IMG/VR virus record: IMGVR_UViG_3300009076_000039
Span: 1 to 26,172 of that record
Direction: 5' to 3' (one strand)
Origin: a virus
Length of the DNA: 26,172 nucleotides
Shown here one piece after another: positions 23,698-26,172 of this stretch. Made by a program: the position numbers and the translations under genes. The notes below the pieces were generated by a model. The model was not told the origin of the DNA. It did no database searches and saw only the letters and a list, made by a program, of their open reading frames with translations. Position 1 is the stretch's first letter, and each line of letters begins with the position of its first letter.

Positions 23698-24629
23698 TGT
23701 ACCAGTTAACCATATTCAAAAGTCAGTATGATAATAAGACGCACCGTAAACTCAAGTTGGATACTTGGTCTGAGTTTACTGCGCTTCTTTATAATCTAAG
23801 TAAACAACCTAAGAAAGGTAAGAAAGATGCTGAACTTATTTCGCCAGCTGTATATAAAACTGGCACTACTAGAGCCAATAAAAATGTTTTATCTTGGGCA
23901 AGTTGGGCTGCTATTGATGTTGATGATCATGTCTTCGAAGGAAACCTAGAAAATGCTCTGGCTGAAACTTTTGGTTCTTATGATTATGTTGTGTATAGCA
24001 CTGCTTCAAGTACGGACTTACATCCTAAGTTTAGAATTGTATTCAATCTTGAAACAGAGGTTGAAGAACCTAGAATACGTCACTTCTGGTATGCTCTCAA
24101 TTCCGAGCTTAACTCAATTGGAGATGCACAGACTAAAGACGTGTCTCGTATGTATTATATACCAGCTGACTACACTGACGCTAACAATTTCTTTTTCATT
24201 AATAATGGTAATCCTATTGATGTTGATGCATTAACGGCAAAATGGCCTTATAATAGAGAAAGAGATTCAAAGAATTTTTTAGATAGATTGCCGCAAGAGC
24301 TTAAAGATCAGGTTTTATCTTATCGCAAAGAAAAACTATCTAATACTAATTACACTTGGTCAAGCTACCATGATTGTCCTTTCTGGCCTAAGAATTTGGC
24401 AACCGAATATCTTACTATATCATCCACAGGTTGGTATTCTAAGATGTATGCCATAATGGTAAAGATTGCAGGTAATGCAACTTACCGTGGTTATCCTATC
24501 ACTGCTCAAGAGATTGCAGAACTATGTAAGCAATTTGATCTTGAAACAGGTAACTGGTATGATAATCGACCACTTGAGACTGAAGCAGACCGTGCTTTAG
24601 AATATATCTATAAAAATGGAGTTATGTAA
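23697..24629 (+). CDS. Primase-polymerase-like protein (archaeo-eukaryotic primase superfamily, tentative)
   Basis: 310 residues. The N-terminal half carries AEP-like elements in order: AIDVDD (D74, D76, the hDhD metal motif), STASST then HPKFRIVF (101-116; the place of the SxH nucleotide motif), and DVSRMYYIPA (148-157), which matches the Asp/Arg...PA segment of phage RepB/primase-like proteins. The C-terminal half includes a helical region ending at a WYDNRPLETEADRALEYIYK segment. A typical SHT histidine is replaced, so activity is uncertain. Coupled to its neighbours by TAATG overlaps on both sides. Alternative: a catalytically dead replication or RNA-binding protein. Confidence 0.6.
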   Translation: MYQLTIFKSQYDNKTHRKLKLDTWSEFTALLYNLSKQPKKGKKDAELISPAVYKTGTTRANKNVLSWASWAAIDVDDHVFEGNLENALAETFGSYDYVVYSTASSTDLHPKFRIVFNLETEVEEPRIRHFWYALNSELNSIGDAQTKDVSRMYYIPADYTDANNFFFINNGNPIDVDALTAKWPYNRERDSKNFLDRLPQELKDQVLSYRKEKLSNTNYTWSSYHDCPFWPKNLATEYLTISSTGWYSKMYAIMVKIAGNATYRGYPITAQEIAELCKQFDLETGNWYDNRPLETEADRALEYIYKNGVM

Positions 24630-24754
24630 TGAAAGCTGAGCGAATTAAAAAATCTGAATCTGCAAGAACACGCAGACGAGAACTAAAGCGTATTATTGAA
24701 GATAGAACAACAAGATTATATTCTAAACTGCGTAAATTAAGAAAATCTAAATAA
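24629..24754 (+). CDS. Very small basic protein
   Basis: 41 residues, ATG overlapping the previous stop (TAATG). Nearly half Lys or Arg (SARTRRRELKRIIEDR, then KLRKLRKSK), a single charged helix in prediction. It could bind nucleic acid. I recognise no family. The exact coupling to the primase-like gene and the following ribosome site (AATGGAG) support it as a real gene; length limits certainty. Confidence 0.6.
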   Translation: MKAERIKKSESARTRRRELKRIIEDRTTRLYSKLRKLRKSK

Positions 24755-24775
24755 TTAACAAAAATGGAGTAAATT

Positions 24776-24973
24776 ATGATTACAGTATTACTAACACTTA
24801 TAACACCAATATTAAATTTATTTTTAATATATTCAATGGTCTTAATAGCATGGATTGTATTAACAAATTCAAAATCTAACATTGCAAAGGGAATGTTATT
24901 AGGAGCCGTAGGCATATCATTAGGAGTTTGGATAGTACAGATTACACTTATGCTAGCAATACCAGCCTATTAA
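24776..24973 (+). CDS. Small membrane protein, two predicted helices
   Basis: 65 residues with two hydrophobic segments, about 3-28 and 39-62, separated by a short loop NSKSNIAK. There is no signal peptidase site and few charges, so an inner-membrane hairpin is likely. Possible roles include host envelope effects or superinfection exclusion, none supported by sequence. GGAG lies 8 bases upstream of the ATG. It is the last gene of the glycosyltransferase operon, since a dyad and a new promoter follow. Confidence 0.68.
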   Translation: MITVLLTLITPILNLFLIYSMVLIAWIVLTNSKSNIAKGMLLGAVGISLGVWIVQITLMLAIPAY

Positions 24974-25099
24974 GTGTAACAAATATGTTACAATATCGCA
25001 TTAAATACAAAAAAAGTTAAAAAAGGTAAAGAAAACACTTTACATCTGTGTTTGTTTGTAGTATAAGAGTTATAGAAACAATAACTAAGGAATTATATT
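24974..25099 (+). other. Intergenic region with a dyad and a promoter
   Basis: 126 bases, extremely AT-rich. A perfect 6-bp dyad TGTAAC/GTTACA (24975-24980, 24987-24992) with a 6-base spacer follows the membrane-protein stop; there is no T-run, so a protein site is as likely as a hairpin. The promoter for the next gene is at 25039-25067. No other gene seen. Confidence 0.6.
25039..25067 (+). promoter_or_regulatory. Early-type promoter for the 125-residue gene
   Basis: TTTACA (25039-25044), 17-bp spacer, TATAAG (25062-25067). One -10 mismatch from the window's consensus. Confidence 0.75.
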
Positions 25100-25477
25100 A
25101 TGACAAATACTACTACAATCAAAACAAATGTTTTTAACTCAATGATGGAATTTGCATCAACTAAGTTTGATAACTTTTATAAAGCTACTAACTCAGTTAT
25201 ACCTTGTTACTTAGAAAAAGTTGCAACTATAGGTTGGGTTGCTTCTTATGAAGATCCTAAGTGGAAGCAAACTGGTTTGTCTGTTAAAGAAGCTACTCAG
25301 CAGTTTGGTACTAAAGCTGTAAGAGTTAAGAAAAATGCTCTTAACAACGGCAATGATATGATTGAAGTTCAAGATGGCTTCACATCTGATGAAAAAGAAT
25401 TTGATACACCTAAAGCAGCTATTGCTTGGTTAGAAACTAAAGTTCCTTTCTCAATGAAATTATCAGAATTTAAATAA
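25100..25477 (+). CDS. Hypothetical early protein
   Basis: 125 residues, soluble, roughly neutral. It starts with NTTTIKTNVFNSMMEF and contains one Cys in VIPCYLEKV; the middle is charged (VRVKKNALNNGND) and the end has FDTPKAAIAWLETKVPF. I recognise no family. It stands alone as a single-gene unit, with its own promoter upstream, TAAGGA as ribosome site and a hairpin terminator 8 bases after the stop. Such monocistronic early genes in T4-like phages often encode host-takeover functions, but nothing in the sequence shows one. Confidence 0.75.
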   Translation: MTNTTTIKTNVFNSMMEFASTKFDNFYKATNSVIPCYLEKVATIGWVASYEDPKWKQTGLSVKEATQQFGTKAVRVKKNALNNGNDMIEVQDGFTSDEKEFDTPKAAIAWLETKVPFSMKLSEFK

Positions 25478-25484
25478 ATCAATC

Positions 25485-25510
25485 AGAGAGGGTTTACAAA
25501 GCCCTCTCTT
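25485..25510 (+). terminator. Terminator after the 125-residue gene, overlapping a promoter
   Basis: Perfect 8-bp stem AGAGAGGG (25485-25492) with CCCTCTCT (25502-25509), extendable inward by TTT with AAG (one wobble) to a 3-base loop. Only a short T-run follows, so strength is moderate. The loop and right arm are the -35 and spacer of the next promoter. Confidence 0.78.
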
Positions 25511-25521
25511 TATGCTATAAT
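25493..25521 (+). promoter_or_regulatory. Early-type promoter embedded in a terminator hairpin
   Basis: TTTACA (25493-25498), 17-bp spacer, TATAAT (25516-25521) preceded by TGC (extended -10). The -35 hexamer lies in the upper stem and loop of the terminator at 25485-25510. A start near 25528 leaves a short leader to the ATG at 25551. Confidence 0.88.
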
Positions 25522-25550
25522 ACCCTTTATAACACTTGGAGATTTATATT

Positions 25551-26066
25551 ATGCCTAAGCCTACTATTGAAATTCAAATTAAAAAAGCCGGTACATATCT
25601 TGGTTACTTTACAATTGCTAATCACACCACAAATATCAGCAACGATAAACCTTCTCGTACATTTGAGAAATTGGTTTTCACTAAAGCTGATGGTATGGAA
25701 ACACGTGACTTTAAAGCAATGGGTGATATTGTATATGGTATGTATGTTAACGACAGTCTAGTCAAGATTGGTAAAGCTGGATCAACAAATGGTTGGGCTG
25801 GACGTATCGGTACATATGGTGTCGATCCAAAAGGCGAAGCAACTAATCGTAAGATCATTACTCATCTAAAAGAAGATTTTACATATGAAACTCGTGTTGA
25901 TGTTTATGGTATCTCAGTACCACGTGTACACTCAGAATACTTTTGCCCAGTAACTAATGGCACTGTATCTATTGATCTACCTCGTAATCATCAGGTAGAA
26001 ACTCACTTAACAGCAGAAGCAGAAGCTGAGGGTATTGATCTTATGTTCTGTACGCAGAAAGTTTAA
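25551..26066 (+). CDS. GIY-YIG-like (T5orf172/MUG113-type) domain protein
   Basis: 171 residues from the ATG at 25551, chosen for the TTGGAG site 10 bases upstream; an upstream in-frame ATG at 25536 lacks one. Residues 59-90 read DIVYGMYV, a turn, LVKIGKAG, then GRIGTYG, with R85: this is the two-strand plus Arg helix of the GIY-YIG fold as seen in the T5 Orf172 group. A later ATNRKIITHL and HSEYF could supply the remaining helix and acidic residue, but the catalytic Glu is not certain. It may be a DNA-binding or nicking protein. The N-terminal 50 residues are beta-rich and unrecognised. Confidence 0.55.
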   Translation: MPKPTIEIQIKKAGTYLGYFTIANHTTNISNDKPSRTFEKLVFTKADGMETRDFKAMGDIVYGMYVNDSLVKIGKAGSTNGWAGRIGTYGVDPKGEATNRKIITHLKEDFTYETRVDVYGISVPRVHSEYFCPVTNGTVSIDLPRNHQVETHLTAEAEAEGIDLMFCTQKV

Positions 26067-26104
26067 TTGCGCTATATACAGTGCGTACTAAGAAAGGTAA
26101 AAAT

Positions 26105-26172
26105 ATGAAAAAGATTGCTATCGTTGGTCATGGTTATGTCGGTAAGGCATGCGAATATGGCTTTAATACTAA
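26105..26172 (+). CDS. Nucleotide-sugar dehydrogenase-like, N-terminal fragment (runs off window)
   Basis: Only 22 residues are visible. KKIAIVGHGYVGKA is a Rossmann beta-alpha-beta start with GxGxxG (GHGYVG), typical of the UDP-glucose/GDP-mannose dehydrogenase family, where a Gly-Tyr-Val-Gly turn is characteristic. Such enzymes oxidise UDP-glucose to UDP-glucuronate. AAAGG precedes the ATG. It could supply a sugar to the glycosyltransferase at 22482, or act on host surface sugars. Other NAD-dependent dehydrogenases are possible with so little sequence. Confidence 0.6.
   Translation, partial: MKKIAIVGHGYVGKACEYGFNT

Noticed and set aside
1-26172. tRNA genes, CRISPR arrays, insertion sequences, integrase or attachment sites
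   Set aside because: The gaps are too short and lack cloverleaf, repeat-spacer or terminal-repeat structure; all long frames have phage core or accessory identities.

Overview
This window is one contiguous block of a T4-like (Tevenvirinae-type) contractile-tailed phage genome. It is AT-rich and densely packed, and every gene I can support lies on the + strand. The order is the T4 core order: 17-18-19-20-67-68-21-22-23, then uvsY-uvsW, then 55-47-46-45-44-62-regA-43. It differs from enteric T4: there is no gene 24 vertex paralogue after gene 23, an hsp20 gene sits beside regA, and non-T4 inserts lie between core genes. These traits suggest an environmental, probably marine, T4-like phage. A small DUF1127-type protein and an IbpA-like Hsp20 point to a proteobacterial host, perhaps alphaproteobacterial; that host call is inference.

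Region 1 (1-9148) is late morphogenesis: the C-terminal part of the large terminase, tail sheath, tail tube, portal, prohead core proteins, prohead protease, scaffold, major capsid protein, and a second gp19-fold tail protein after the capsid gene. Four perfect T4 late promoter boxes (TATAAATA) lie in the gaps before 18, 20, the 68-like gene and the second gp19-like gene. Hairpin terminators follow 19 and 23. Region 2 (9180-11522) holds uvsY, uvsW and a small possibly Sm-like protein.

Region 3 (11523-11678) is the boundary between late-type and early-type transcription units. It carries a rightward promoter for the late sigma factor gene 55 and, unexpectedly, an equally good leftward promoter facing back over the late block. 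Region 4 (11679-22117) is replication, recombination and their control: gp55, gp47/gp46, sliding clamp, clamp loader, a DexA-type exonuclease and a glutaredoxin inserted between 44 and 62, RegA, an hsp20-DUF1127-small-protein cassette, and the family B polymerase gp43. Region 5 (22141-26172) is accessory: a MazG-like pyrophosphohydrolase, a glycosyltransferase resembling the TET-associated (DNA base-modifying) family, a small conserved protein, a primase-polymerase-like protein, small unknowns, a GIY-YIG-like protein, and the start of a nucleotide-sugar dehydrogenase.

Two promoter vocabularies divide the window. TATAAATA boxes serve the late genes at the left. A uniform TTTACA-17 bp-TATAAT class (seven rightward copies with minor variants, one leftward) serves everything from gene 55 onward. 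The gp55 encoded here is the protein expected to read the TATAAATA boxes, so the window contains both the late-transcription switch and its targets. The points most worth following up are the leftward promoter, promoter/terminator superpositions, a ROSE-like RNA thermometer candidate in the hsp20 leader, and the glycosyltransferase neighbourhood as a possible DNA hypermodification locus.
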